From Peribacillus simplex (lineage in GTDB: Bacteria; Bacillota; Bacilli; Bacillales; DSM-1321), in contig NZ_CP126106.1 of the NCBI RefSeq assembly GCF_030123325.1, forward strand, positions 5,401,001-5,465,000: DNA of 64,000 bases, written 5' to 3'. Position numbers and translations under genes: made by a program. The notes below the pieces were generated by a model. The model was given only the letters and a program-made list of their open reading frames with translations. It made no database searches and was not told where the DNA came from. Position 1 is the stretch's first letter. Every line of letters begins with the position of its first letter. This document shows positions 27,776-36,043 of this stretch, piece by piece.

Positions 27776-27969
27776 GAGGAAAGTTGGGAGCATAATAGTG
27801 TACTGTTGTGTCCTATCTTTTTTAAAAATTATCCATTATGGTATGGATTGGTATATTGGCAAGCTTTGCTATTAAACTATTCCACCATGACCTACATTTC
27901 CGTTCAGAGCCGGAGGTGTGATCATGGTGGTTTTTTTTCGTGTTTTTGGCTATAAAAGGGGGAAATATA
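27776..27969 (+). promoter_or_regulatory. Structured leader with attenuator in front of the formate dehydrogenase gene
   Basis: The leader ends in a terminator-type hairpin. CCACCATGA (27883-27891) pairs with TCATGGTGG (27923-27931), ACATTTCCG (27895-27903) pairs with CGGAGGTGT (27912-27920), and eight T follow. An upstream ATGGTATGG (27839-27847) could pair with CCACCAT through a small bulge and act as antiterminator. It is also flanked by ATCCAT/ATGGAT. Only the plus-strand gene lies beyond the hairpin, so it must act as an attenuator or riboswitch-like switch. No T-box or known riboswitch signature was recognised. Confidence 0.6.
27883..27939 (+). terminator. Intrinsic terminator inside the formate dehydrogenase leader
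   Basis: An 18-bp two-part stem (9 bp perfect outer, 9 bp inner with two G-T pairs) with an 8-base loop, followed by eight T. It lies 31 bases before the fdhA start. Confidence 0.85.
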
Positions 27970-30909
27970 ATGAGCGATTCAAACATCACCATCAAAATCA
28001 ATGGGAAGGATTATACCGCTAATGAAGGAGCGACAATACTGGAGGTCATCAACCAAAATGAGATAGCCCATCCACAGATTTGTTATGTTCCTGAAGTGGA
28101 TCCGATCCAAACATGCGACACATGCATCGTCGAAGTAAATGGGAAACTCGTCCGATCATGTTCAACAAAAGCAGCGGGCGGCATGGATATAGCCTTGGAC
28201 TCAAGCAAGGCAAAAGCAGCCCAAACCGAAGCCATGGACCGGATCCTGGAAAACCATTCTTTATACTGTACTGTATGTGATAATAACAACGGGAATTGCA
28301 AACTGCATAACACAGCGGAATTAATGGAAATCGAACACCAAAAATATCCTTACACACCGAAAGTGGAATTGGGTGCCGTCGATATGTCCCATCCATTTTA
28401 CCGCTATGATGCCAATCAATGCATCGCATGCGGGCAATGTGTCGAAGTCTGCCAAAACCTTCAGGTCAACGAGACGCTGTCCATCGACTGGGAAGCGGAA
28501 CGCCCCCGTGTAATCTGGGATGAAGGAACGGAAATCAATAACTCATCTTGTGTAGGCTGCGGACAGTGTGTAACCATTTGTCCATGTAATGCATTAATGG
28601 AAAAATCGATGCTGGGTGAGGCTGGCTTCATGTCAGGTTTGAAAAACGATATGCTTGAACCAATGATTGACCTTGTCAAAGAAGTGGAACCTGGATACAG
28701 CGGGATTTTTGCGATTTCGGAGATTGAAGCGGCAATGCGTGATACACGGACGAAGAAGACAAAAACGGTCTGTACGTTCTGTGGGGTGGGATGCACATTC
28801 GAAGTCTGGACAAAAGGCCGTAAAATCCTTAAAGTCCAACCTACTCATGAAGCACCCGTCAATGCGATATCCACATGTGTCAAAGGGAAATTCGGCTGGG
28901 ACTTCGTAAACTCGGAAAAACGTTTGACCAAGCCCCTGATTCGGAAAAATGGTAGATTCGTTGAATCAAGCTGGGATGAAGCACTTGATTTGGTTGCATC
29001 CAGACTTGGTTCGATCAAACAGCAATATGGCGGAAATTCAGTAGGCTTCATTTCCTCATCAAAGATCACGAATGAAGAAAACTATGTGATTCAAAAACTG
29101 GCACGGCAAATGTTCGAAACGAATAACGTCGACAATTGCTCGCGTTACTGTCAATCCCCGGCAACAGACGGACTGTTCCGTACAGTCGGCATGGGCGGTG
29201 ATGCTGGTACGATTAAAGATATCGCCGCAGCAGGTCTTGTCATCATCGTTGGGGCTAACCCTGCAGAAGGCCATCCCGTATTGGCGACACGCGTAAAACG
29301 GGCACATAAGCTTCACGGACAAAAACTGATCGTAGCGGACATCCGCAAAAACGAAATGGCCGAGCGCTCCGACATCCACATCAGTCCAAAACAAGGAACA
29401 GACCAAGTTTGGTTGATGGCGGTTACAAAATATATGATCGATCAAGGCTGGCATGATCATGAATTCATCAATGAAAATGTTAACTTCTTCGAAGATTATA
29501 AAGAGGTACTTGAAAAATACACCCTGGAATATGCCGAAACACACACAGGCATTTCCATAGAAACATTGATCCAAATAGCTGAGACCATTCGCGATGCAGA
29601 CGGAACATGCATTCTCTGGGGAATGGGCGTTACACAAAACACCGGTGCTTCCGATACTTCGGCGGCAATTTCCAACTTGCTATTGGCTACGGGTAACTAC
29701 CGCCGTCCAGGAGCGGGAGCTTATCCGCTTCGCGGCCATAACAATGTACAGGGCGCTTGCGATATGGGAACCCTGCCAACATGGCTTCCGGGATATCAGC
29801 ATGTTACCGATGACGTGGCACGTGCTAAATTCGAAAAAGCTTATGGAGTGAAAATCGATGGCAAACCAGGCTTGAACAATATTGAAATGCTTAAAGCGAT
29901 AGAAAAGGGCGACATGAAGGCCATGTATCTTGTCGGAGAAGATATGGCACTTGTCGATGCGGATGCAAACCATGTTGATAAAGTGTTATCCGGATTGGAT
30001 TTCTTTGTTGTCCAGGATATTTTCCTTTCAAGGACAGCCCAATATGCCGACGTGGTATTGCCCGGAGCTCCATCTCTTGAAAAAGACGGAACGTTCACCA
30101 ATACGGAGCGCCGTGTACAGCGTTTATATAAAGCCCTTCCCACTATGGGAGATTCTAAAGCGGACTGGGAAATCACTCAAGAGATCGCCAACCGCTTAGG
30201 TGCAAATTGGAACTACACTCACCCTAGTGAAATCTATGAAGAAATGGCAAGCCTTTCACCGATATTCAGCCAAGCGAATTACGGGGTGCTGGAAGGATGG
30301 AACAGTTTCCTCTGGGGAAGCCATGATGGATCAAACACGCCGCTTCTTTATGTGGATGGCTTCAACTTCCCTGATAAGAAAGCGCGCTTTGCATTGGCTG
30401 ACTGGGTGGAACCTCATAAATTCCCGGAAGAATATGACCTTCATATCAATAATGGACGCATGCTGGAGCATTTCCATGAAGGCAATATGACGAACAAATC
30501 CAATGGAATCCAATCGAAAGTACCTGATATTTTCGTTGAGGTATCACCAGAACTTGCCAAAGAACGTAAAGTCGGTGATGGCGGACTCGTTCGCTTAGTG
30601 TCTCCATTCGGGGCCGTTAAATTAAAAGCCCTGATCACAGACCGCGTGAAAAATAATGAACTATTTTTACCGATGAACTCAGTCGACAAAGACTCTGCCA
30701 TCAACTTCCTGACTGGTCCTATCTATGATCAACGCACAAGCACGCCTGCTTACAAACAGACGATGGTCCGCATGGAAGTATTAAGCGCAAGCGGAGACAT
30801 CCCATTACCGGGTACCAATCCAAGGAACAAAAAGCGTCATCCTCAAAATGGTGTCGAGGTTGAACGTAAGTGGGCCCGTCCAGGCTATGTTCACTTAACG
30901 GATAAATAA
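27970..30909 (+). CDS. Formate dehydrogenase, alpha (Mo-bis-MGD) subunit
   Basis: Cytoplasmic molybdo-enzyme of 979 residues that oxidises formate to CO2. Its order is a 2Fe-2S plant-type ferredoxin domain (about 1-80; CYVPEVDPIQTCDTC), an NuoG-like cysteine-rich segment (about 90-120) and two 4Fe-4S motifs (CIACGQCVEVC, CVGCGQCVTICPC). The molybdopterin oxidoreductase domain begins near 258 with CTFCGVGC. The catalytic position is cysteine (Cys394 in NCSRYCQ), not selenocysteine. The layout equals B. subtilis YjgC/YrhE. ATG 27970 follows AGGGGGAA. A DUF1641 gene follows at once. Confidence 0.93.
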   Translation: MSDSNITIKINGKDYTANEGATILEVINQNEIAHPQICYVPEVDPIQTCDTCIVEVNGKLVRSCSTKAAGGMDIALDSSKAKAAQTEAMDRILENHSLYCTVCDNNNGNCKLHNTAELMEIEHQKYPYTPKVELGAVDMSHPFYRYDANQCIACGQCVEVCQNLQVNETLSIDWEAERPRVIWDEGTEINNSSCVGCGQCVTICPCNALMEKSMLGEAGFMSGLKNDMLEPMIDLVKEVEPGYSGIFAISEIEAAMRDTRTKKTKTVCTFCGVGCTFEVWTKGRKILKVQPTHEAPVNAISTCVKGKFGWDFVNSEKRLTKPLIRKNGRFVESSWDEALDLVASRLGSIKQQYGGNSVGFISSSKITNEENYVIQKLARQMFETNNVDNCSRYCQSPATDGLFRTVGMGGDAGTIKDIAAAGLVIIVGANPAEGHPVLATRVKRAHKLHGQKLIVADIRKNEMAERSDIHISPKQGTDQVWLMAVTKYMIDQGWHDHEFINENVNFFEDYKEVLEKYTLEYAETHTGISIETLIQIAETIRDADGTCILWGMGVTQNTGASDTSAAISNLLLATGNYRRPGAGAYPLRGHNNVQGACDMGTLPTWLPGYQHVTDDVARAKFEKAYGVKIDGKPGLNNIEMLKAIEKGDMKAMYLVGEDMALVDADANHVDKVLSGLDFFVVQDIFLSRTAQYADVVLPGAPSLEKDGTFTNTERRVQRLYKALPTMGDSKADWEITQEIANRLGANWNYTHPSEIYEEMASLSPIFSQANYGVLEGWNSFLWGSHDGSNTPLLYVDGFNFPDKKARFALADWVEPHKFPEEYDLHINNGRMLEHFHEGNMTNKSNGIQSKVPDIFVEVSPELAKERKVGDGGLVRLVSPFGAVKLKALITDRVKNNELFLPMNSVDKDSAINFLTGPIYDQRTSTPAYKQTMVRMEVLSASGDIPLPGTNPRNKKRHPQNGVEVERKWARPGYVHLTDK

Positions 30910-30927
30910 ACAAGGAGGGTGAAGATC

Positions 30928-31404
30928 ATGGCAGCTCCTATTACGGAAATCCATAATCCCATTACTGAGGAAGAAATAAAGCAACAAAAACTCGAAGAAC
31001 TGAAAACGCTCATCACCGATAATGAAGATGCATTGAACAATATGTTTAAAATCGTCAATGAACTGAATGACTCGGGAGTATTCGAAGCCGCGACCTCCAT
31101 GCTTCAAGGAAAAGAACAAATCGCGAAAATCGCTCTTCAACAAATCACAAGGCAACCTGTTACAAACCTGATCAATACCCTAATGGGGGCAACAGGAGCC
31201 TTGATGAACGCCGATGCCGCACAATCCACGAAACTGCTTAACAGTGCACTTGCAGGAATCGATGAAGGAAACAAATTCCTTCAGGCAGATAAGAAGATCG
31301 GAGTTTTGGATTTAATGAAAACATTGAATGATCCAGACATAAACCGGGCGATCGGCTTTGGAGTTCACTTCCTAAAGGGAATGGGCAAGGAATTAAAAGA
31401 ATAG
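30928..31404 (+). CDS. DUF1641 protein, partner of formate dehydrogenase
   Basis: 158 residues, the YjgD/YrhD type that always follows this class of formate dehydrogenase gene. It is helical, with the conserved DUF1641 stretch LNDPDINRAIGFGVHFLKGMGKEL at the C-terminus, and no cofactor motif. ATG 30928 is chosen, 8 bases after AAGGAGGG; an upstream GTG in the frame lies within that site. A role as accessory or small subunit is inferred from constant pairing. A strong terminator follows. Confidence 0.85.
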   Translation: MAAPITEIHNPITEEEIKQQKLEELKTLITDNEDALNNMFKIVNELNDSGVFEAATSMLQGKEQIAKIALQQITRQPVTNLINTLMGATGALMNADAAQSTKLLNSALAGIDEGNKFLQADKKIGVLDLMKTLNDPDINRAIGFGVHFLKGMGKELKE

Positions 31405-31413
31405 AATCGGAAC

Positions 31414-31449
31414 AAAGACTCAAGAGAAGCTTCTTTTGAGTCTTTTTTT
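31414..31449 (+). terminator. Terminator of the formate dehydrogenase operon
   Basis: AAAGACTCAA pairs with TTGAGTCTTT, with an inner AGAAGCTTCT palindrome, followed by seven T. Confidence 0.88.
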
Positions 31450-31523
31450 ATCATGTTTGACGATATTGATGCAAAATTAAGGAATCTGGGGATTTCCAAA
31501 ATGTTGATGTACATAGGGCCAAA

Positions 31524-32197
31524 TCACTCATCAAAATACAGGCTGTACACCCTTCCCTTTATTCGCACCACTGCTTGTCAGATTCAATGATTGCAAGATT
31601 TTCGTTGCACTGGATGCAGAGGAAATGTTTAAAAAATCCCCCACCTGCCGATTCGTTATGGTCGAGCCTAATAGATAAAAATAATCTCGTAACGCCAGGA
31701 TATGTGCTTTTTACTGGATAGTTGGCATTGAGAGCAAATCCATGTGCCATGCCTTCTACATAACTGATTCCCCTTGCAATTCTCACATATCACCCCTTTT
31801 ATTGGGTCCTTTTCGGTAAGGTTATATCGTTCCAGAATGGAAAAGTCCGCATCGATGTGGAGTTTATTCATTACAAGAACTGCTTTTTTCTAATCTTTTT
31901 CACTAAAAATGGAGTCTGTTATGGAATCTTCCATTTGACTAATTTTATAAGGAGGTGCATCGCGATGGATAACTTTATAGTGGAGTTTATGGTTACCAGG
32001 AGCTGCATGGATGATTGTTTGGGATTGCTGATGACAATTAAAGAAAGGATGAGAAGTGAGGGAAAACCATTTTTCAAGAACCAATTGGTCAACTGTGATT
32101 CTTGGCGGCTGACTTGTATGATGGGATCTGGAAATGCCGTTTCTTTTCCTTCGATCGTTCGAATCAGCTGGTTGAAATGAGGATCAGCGAAAACTCC
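31524..32197 (-). pseudogene. NERD-domain (nuclease-related) protein, decayed and 5'-truncated
   Basis: Successive frames on the minus strand together read as the middle and end of a NERD protein: DPHFNQLIRTIEG, FPDPIIQVSRQ and VISNP, then KVIHRDAPPYKI, then IKGVICENC...GTWICSQCQLSS (zinc-finger-like), then AHILALRDYFYLL and TNRQVGDFL. Lesions are a frameshift near 32015-32024, an in-frame TAG at 31890-31892, a one-base loss in the A run at 31708-31712, and a one-base gain near 31551-31556. The N-terminal third and start are absent. The break lies next to the A+T-rich cyanate cassette, which may have displaced it. Confidence 0.7.
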
Positions 32198-32256
32198 TGA
32201 TTTATCTGCGAATTATACGATTTATCGATTTTTCGACAAAAACAACTAAAATTAAG

Positions 32257-32296
32257 CAAAAAAAAGCCTTACTTCACAGAAATTGTAGTAAGGCTC
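32257..32296 (-). terminator. Terminator of the Lrp/AsnC regulator gene
   Basis: AGCCTTACT (32265-32273) pairs with AGTAAGGCT (32287-32295), and the minus strand continues into eight T. Confidence 0.85.
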
Positions 32297-32333
32297 TGAC
32301 TATTTAAAATGTTACCTCCAAAGAAAAGAAACC

Positions 32334-32765
32334 TTATTTTAACTTTCCTATTGATAGGTTAACACGATAATTCCCGTACTTTAATAGCCGCCCTAGAAAG
32401 TTATCCAATTCTTCATTGGAAGCAAAATGCGTTTTTAATAAATAACATCCCTCACCACTTACACGATGTACTTCAGAAATTCCTTCTTCTTCTTGAAAGA
32501 AATCCATAAACTCTTGATGATTAGCTGTAGTTACGAACAAAGTAACAAATGCAGTCACGATTTGTCCTAATTTGATTCGGCTTATTGCGATTGTATATTG
32601 TTCAATAATCCCTAAATCCTCTAATCTTCGAATTCGATTTCCTACAGCCTGCCCCGTCATATGTATTTTTTGACCAAGTTCTTTCCATTGTATTCTTGAG
32701 TTTTCTCCTAATAATTTCAGTATCTCAAAATCTGTTTGATCAATGATATAAACCAATCCTTTCAT
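32334..32765 (-). CDS. Lrp/AsnC-family transcriptional regulator of the cyanate cassette
   Basis: 143 residues with an N-terminal winged helix (DQTDFEILKLLGENSRIQWKELG and MTGQAVGNRIRRLEDLG) and a RAM-type effector domain. It is transcribed away from the carbonic anhydrase gene with about 166 bases between. That divergent placement suggests it controls the cynT-like/cynS/permease genes. E. coli uses a LysR regulator (CynR) for the same job, so an Lrp type would be a different solution. ATG 32765 is used; the normal Lrp start pattern would begin near residue 7, so the first residues are uncertain. Confidence 0.82.
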   Translation of the reverse strand: MKGLVYIIDQTDFEILKLLGENSRIQWKELGQKIHMTGQAVGNRIRRLEDLGIIEQYTIAISRIKLGQIVTAFVTLFVTTANHQEFMDFFQEEEGISEVHRVSGEGCYLLKTHFASNEELDNFLGRLLKYGNYRVNLSIGKLK

Positions 32766-32931
32766 CGTGAAAGCAGAAAGCCAGAAAGTGTTTCGCCAAC
32801 TTATTCTGCTTATCGATACAATTCACTATACTTAGTTTACCCTCTTACATCACATTATTTATCAGTTATATTCACCTATAACATAGAGGACGCAACAAAA
32901 AATACATCTAGATTTAAAGGAGGTTACAAAT

Positions 32932-33513
32932 ATGTTATTACAAGAAATTTTATCGTACAATGAACAATTTGTACAAAACAAGGAATACATGCCATATGAA
33001 GCAACAAAAATGCCGCAAAAACGTATGGTTGTTGTCTCTTGCATGGATGCTCGCTTAATTGAGCTACTTCCAAAAGCTTTAGATTTGCACAATGGTGATG
33101 CAAAAATCATCAAAAATGCAGGTGGTACGATTACCGATGCCTTCGGTAGTATCATGCGAAGTGTTGTAACAGCCGTATATGAATTAAATGCAGATGAAAT
33201 CTATATTATTGGACACCATGCATGTGGTATGAGCCAAAGTAATCCAAAAGGAACACTAAAAAAAATATTAGATCGTGGAGTATCTTCACCAGAAATTTTA
33301 ACAGCTATTGAATATGCTGGAATTGACCTTGAAAAGTGGTTATTTGGATTTGATAATGTCGAAGATTCAATTCAAGCTAATATTGATTTAGTGAAAAATC
33401 ATCCATTTATTCCAAAAGACGTTCCTGTACACGGTTTAGCTATTGATCCTCATACAGGTAAACTAGATTTGTTAGTTGATGGATATAAAGCATTAAATGG
33501 TCTGAAAAATTAA
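32932..33513 (+). CDS. Beta-class carbonic anhydrase
   Basis: Interconverts CO2 and bicarbonate. In cyanate detoxification it returns the CO2 released by cyanase to bicarbonate, the co-substrate. 193 residues, with zinc ligands visible in SCMDAR (Cys near residue 37 with the Asp-Arg dyad) and HHACG (His and Cys near 95-98). It resembles the YtiB-type beta enzymes of Bacillus rather than E. coli CynT. ATG 32932 follows AAAGGAGG. The DNA is more A+T-rich than the flanking genes. It is first in a unit with cynS. Confidence 0.9.
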   Translation: MLLQEILSYNEQFVQNKEYMPYEATKMPQKRMVVVSCMDARLIELLPKALDLHNGDAKIIKNAGGTITDAFGSIMRSVVTAVYELNADEIYIIGHHACGMSQSNPKGTLKKILDRGVSSPEILTAIEYAGIDLEKWLFGFDNVEDSIQANIDLVKNHPFIPKDVPVHGLAIDPHTGKLDLLVDGYKALNGLKN

Positions 33514-33547
33514 TTATTATTACTCAAATGGAAGGAAGTTATTAGAT

Positions 33548-33997
33548 ATGAATAGAAAAGAAGCTACGCAAAAAATTATGGAAGCAAAACTTGCAAAAGG
33601 TTTAACATGGGAAGAAATTTCAAAGGTAAGTGAAAACTCTGAAACTTGGGTTGTAACAGCATTATTGGGACAAGCTACAATGACACGTCCAGAAGCGGAA
33701 AAAATGGCCGCACTACTAGAGTTAGATGAAGAAGTAGTTCAAGCATTAACGGTAATTCCACATAGAGGTGAAGTAATGCAAATGCCTCCTACTGACCCAA
33801 TCTTATATCGATTATATGAAATGTTATTAGTGTACGGACCAACTATTAAAGAATTAATTCAAGAAAAAGTTGGCGAAGGCATTATGAGTGCAATCAATTT
33901 CGAACTAGGTGTGGACAAAGAAGAAGATCCAAATGGCGGTGACCCTCGTGTAGTCCTTACACTTAACGGAAAATTCTTACCTTATCGCAGATGGTAA
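33548..33997 (+). CDS. cynS: Cyanate hydratase (cyanase)
   Basis: Catalyses cyanate plus bicarbonate to ammonia and two CO2. 149 residues, close to the usual 150-156. An N-terminal helix-turn-helix-like domain (about 1-75) precedes the unique C-terminal catalytic fold. The active residues Arg, Glu and Ser are present in LYRLYEML (near 90) and GIMSAINFE (near 115). DPRVVLTLNGKFLPYRRW is the typical ending. It lies 34 bases after the carbonic anhydrase and is followed by a hairpin terminator. The gene is absent from B. subtilis 168 and looks acquired. Confidence 0.95.
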   Translation: MNRKEATQKIMEAKLAKGLTWEEISKVSENSETWVVTALLGQATMTRPEAEKMAALLELDEEVVQALTVIPHRGEVMQMPPTDPILYRLYEMLLVYGPTIKELIQEKVGEGIMSAINFELGVDKEEDPNGGDPRVVLTLNGKFLPYRRW

Positions 33998-34043
33998 TCG
34001 ATTAAGTAATCTATCTATATAATTGAAATAATTTTATAGACCT

Positions 34044-34092
34044 AAAAAATCCATCCTTTTTAATCTAACTGTATAGAAAGGATGGATTTTTC
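34044..34092 (+). terminator. Terminator after cynS
   Basis: AAAATCCATCCTTT (34046-34059) pairs with AAAGGATGGATTTT (34077-34090), followed by T. It separates cynS from the permease gene, so part of transcription should stop here. Confidence 0.8.
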
Positions 34093-34125
34093 CTATGAGA
34101 ATCTTTTTCAGCAAAGGAGAATAAT

Positions 34126-35404
34126 ATGAATAAAAAATATTTTGATGCCAGCTTTAGTATCCTACAGTGGTTTGTGTTTCTATTAGCAAATGCAATTGCA
34201 TTGCCTATCATCATCGGTGGCATATTCCATTTATCAATAGAAGATATCTCAACATTAATGCAGCGAACTTTTTTTATTGTGGGAGTAAGTTCATTTATAC
34301 AAGCATGGTTTGGGCATCGCTACCCCATTGCGGATGGTCCAGCCGGTTCATGGGTAAGTATATTTGTCATATTGGGACAAGTAGGTATGAATCAGGGACA
34401 GAGTGCAAAAGATGTATTACAACTTTTAGAAGGTGGATTAATTATTGCGGGTATATTACTCTTTATTCTTGGTATAACAGGGCTTGTGCATCGAATACTA
34501 CGTTTATTTACACCTTTGGTTACAGGAACCTTTCTTTTAATCTTAGCTCTTCAGCTTAGTGGTGTGTTACTAAAAGGAATGATGGGATTACAAGGAGCTG
34601 TAACTCATCCTGATTATACAACAGCTACTATTGCGCTCTTTGTTTTTGCCATCATTACTTTCTTATCAATCAAAGGGAAAGGATGGATGAAAAGTTACGC
34701 TGTGTTACTCGGAATTTCATGTGGTTGGCTTTTGTATGCTGTATTAGGAAAATCGTCTCATATGCCTTCACACACCATTAGTTAAGTTACCAGAGATATT
34801 TGCTTGGGGCATGCCTAGATTCGATATTGGAATGACTCTAACTGCAACTTTATTTACATTTCTTTTAGTTGCAAATACGATCGCCGCCATTTCGGCTGTA
34901 AAACAAGTGGCTCCGTTATACAAAGAAAATGAAAAGCAAACACTGAACCGTGGTGTATGGGCCGGAGGTATATCACATGTTATTTCGTCGTTATTCTCTA
35001 CAATTGGAATTGTACCATTACCTGCATCAGCAGGATTTATTCAACTAACAGGACAAAAAAAAGTGAAGACGTTCCTTATAGCAAGTCTTATATTAGCAGG
35101 AATTTCTTTTATCCCCTTAATTGTAAGCTTTATATCCTTGCTGCCAGGTTCTATTGCTAATGCTGCACTTTTAGCAACATTTGTCCAAATGATAGGAATT
35201 TCATTTCAATCGATTTTACGTGAAGAATTAAATCAACGCCGATTAACTATATTAGGAATTACATTATTAATCAGTTTGGGAATCATGTTCCTTCCAGAAA
35301 GTGCATTTAGCGGAATTCCTTCTTCCTTACAATATGTTTTAAGTAATGGATTACTCGTGGGTACCATGATTGTCATTCTACTGGAACAGTTTTGGAAAGA
35401 GTAA
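34126..35404 (+). pseudogene. NCS2-type purine/xanthine/uracil permease, one frameshift
   Basis: Two long frames read as one NCS2 permease of about 425 residues. The first ends at TAA 34783-34785, directly after SHTIS. Dropping one T of the TT at 34782-34783 continues as KLPEIFAWGMPRFD into the second half, and the total (1279 bases) is one base over a multiple of three. N-terminal QWFVFLLANAIALP and the ADGPAGSW loop near residue 70 are family motifs. ATG 34126 follows AAAGGAGA. Apart from this one base the gene is intact, so recent inactivation or a sequencing error is likely. It may have carried cyanate or a nucleobase; unproven. Confidence 0.8.
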
Positions 35405-35440
35405 AGTATTTATATACTTATTTATAAAAGGAAGTATTAG

Positions 35441-35500
35441 ATGGAATTAATAATTGATTTTTCAGATGAAACTGCAGCAGTAAAAGAAGCATATGTTGGC
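35441..35500 (+). pseudogene. Short ybeY-like gene start, abandoned
   Basis: The frame from ATG 35441, behind AAAGGAAG, begins MELIIDFSDETAAVKEAYV. This matches the start of the Bacillus rRNA maturation factor YbeY for about 19 residues. Then it departs into GQNGHLMLL and runs antisense into the tmRNA gene. It has no function as it stands. It looks like a recombination scar at the edge of the cyanate cassette; chance resemblance is possible. Confidence 0.4.
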
Positions 35501-35535
35501 CAAAACGGCCATCTTATGCTCCTTACAAAATCAAA

Positions 35536-35564
35536 TAAAAAACCACCAATATATGTATTGGTGG
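35536..35564 (-). terminator. Terminator of tmRNA overlapping its 3' CCA
   Basis: On the minus strand CCACCAATA...TATTGGTGG form a stem whose first bases are the encoded 3' CCACCA of tmRNA, followed by six T. Confidence 0.75.
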
Positions 35565-35920
35565 AGACGGTGGGAGTCGAACCCACGTCCAGACATAACG
35601 GCACTTAAGCTTCTACGAGTGTAGTCGATATATTCGCATTTCGCGAACTCATTAGCCTATCGACAGGCGGCAGAGCAGCTAGTCTGATTGGTCTCTTCCT
35701 TCATCCTCAGACGGTGGATTCCGGCGTATCCCACTTAGAGTGAGTCCCTTACCCTACCACGTGGGCCATGGAGGGAGGAACAGCTATCGACTGTTATTAA
35801 GCAGCGAAAGCTAGGTTGTTGTTTTGTTTGCCAGTTATAGGCGTTGACGTTTTAACGAGGCCGATCCCCTCGACTCGCAACTTAAGCTCGAACTATCCCT
35901 GTCGAATCCGTAACGTCCCC
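35559..35920 (-). ncRNA. ssrA: Transfer-messenger RNA (tmRNA)
   Basis: Rescues stalled ribosomes. The 5' end GGGGACGTTACGG (from 35920) and the 3' end with a T-psi-C arm (GGTTCGACTCCC) and encoded CCA (to 35559) form the tRNA-like part. The internal tag frame starts at resume codon GGC (35832-35830) and reads GKQNNNLAFAA before two stops (TAA TAA, to 35804). SmpB is encoded just upstream on the same strand, with rnr before it, the usual Bacillus order. The 3' end borders the A+T-rich cyanate cassette. Confidence 0.95.
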
Positions 35921-36043
35921 ATGATGGAAATGGAGCGTACGAGAGAAGAATAGTCAGCAAGTTGGCTGATATTCAATTGTCATCGGTACAGGATTAATTA
36001 TAACAGATTGGCTCAAAAAATCAATTGTAAGGTCTTGGCAGTT

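Noticed and set aside
27776..27969. T-box leader in front of the formate dehydrogenase gene
   Set aside because: The T-box core AGGGTGGNACCGCG is absent, and the gene is not an amino-acid or tRNA-synthetase gene.
31857..32180. Open frame of 107 codons on the plus strand
   Set aside because: It is antisense to the recognisable NERD remnants, which explain the region better.
32200..32330. Second copy of the ssrA 3' end as att site for an island
   Set aside because: I searched the left edge of the cassette by eye for the tmRNA end (GGTTCGACTCCCACC and complement) and found no copy.
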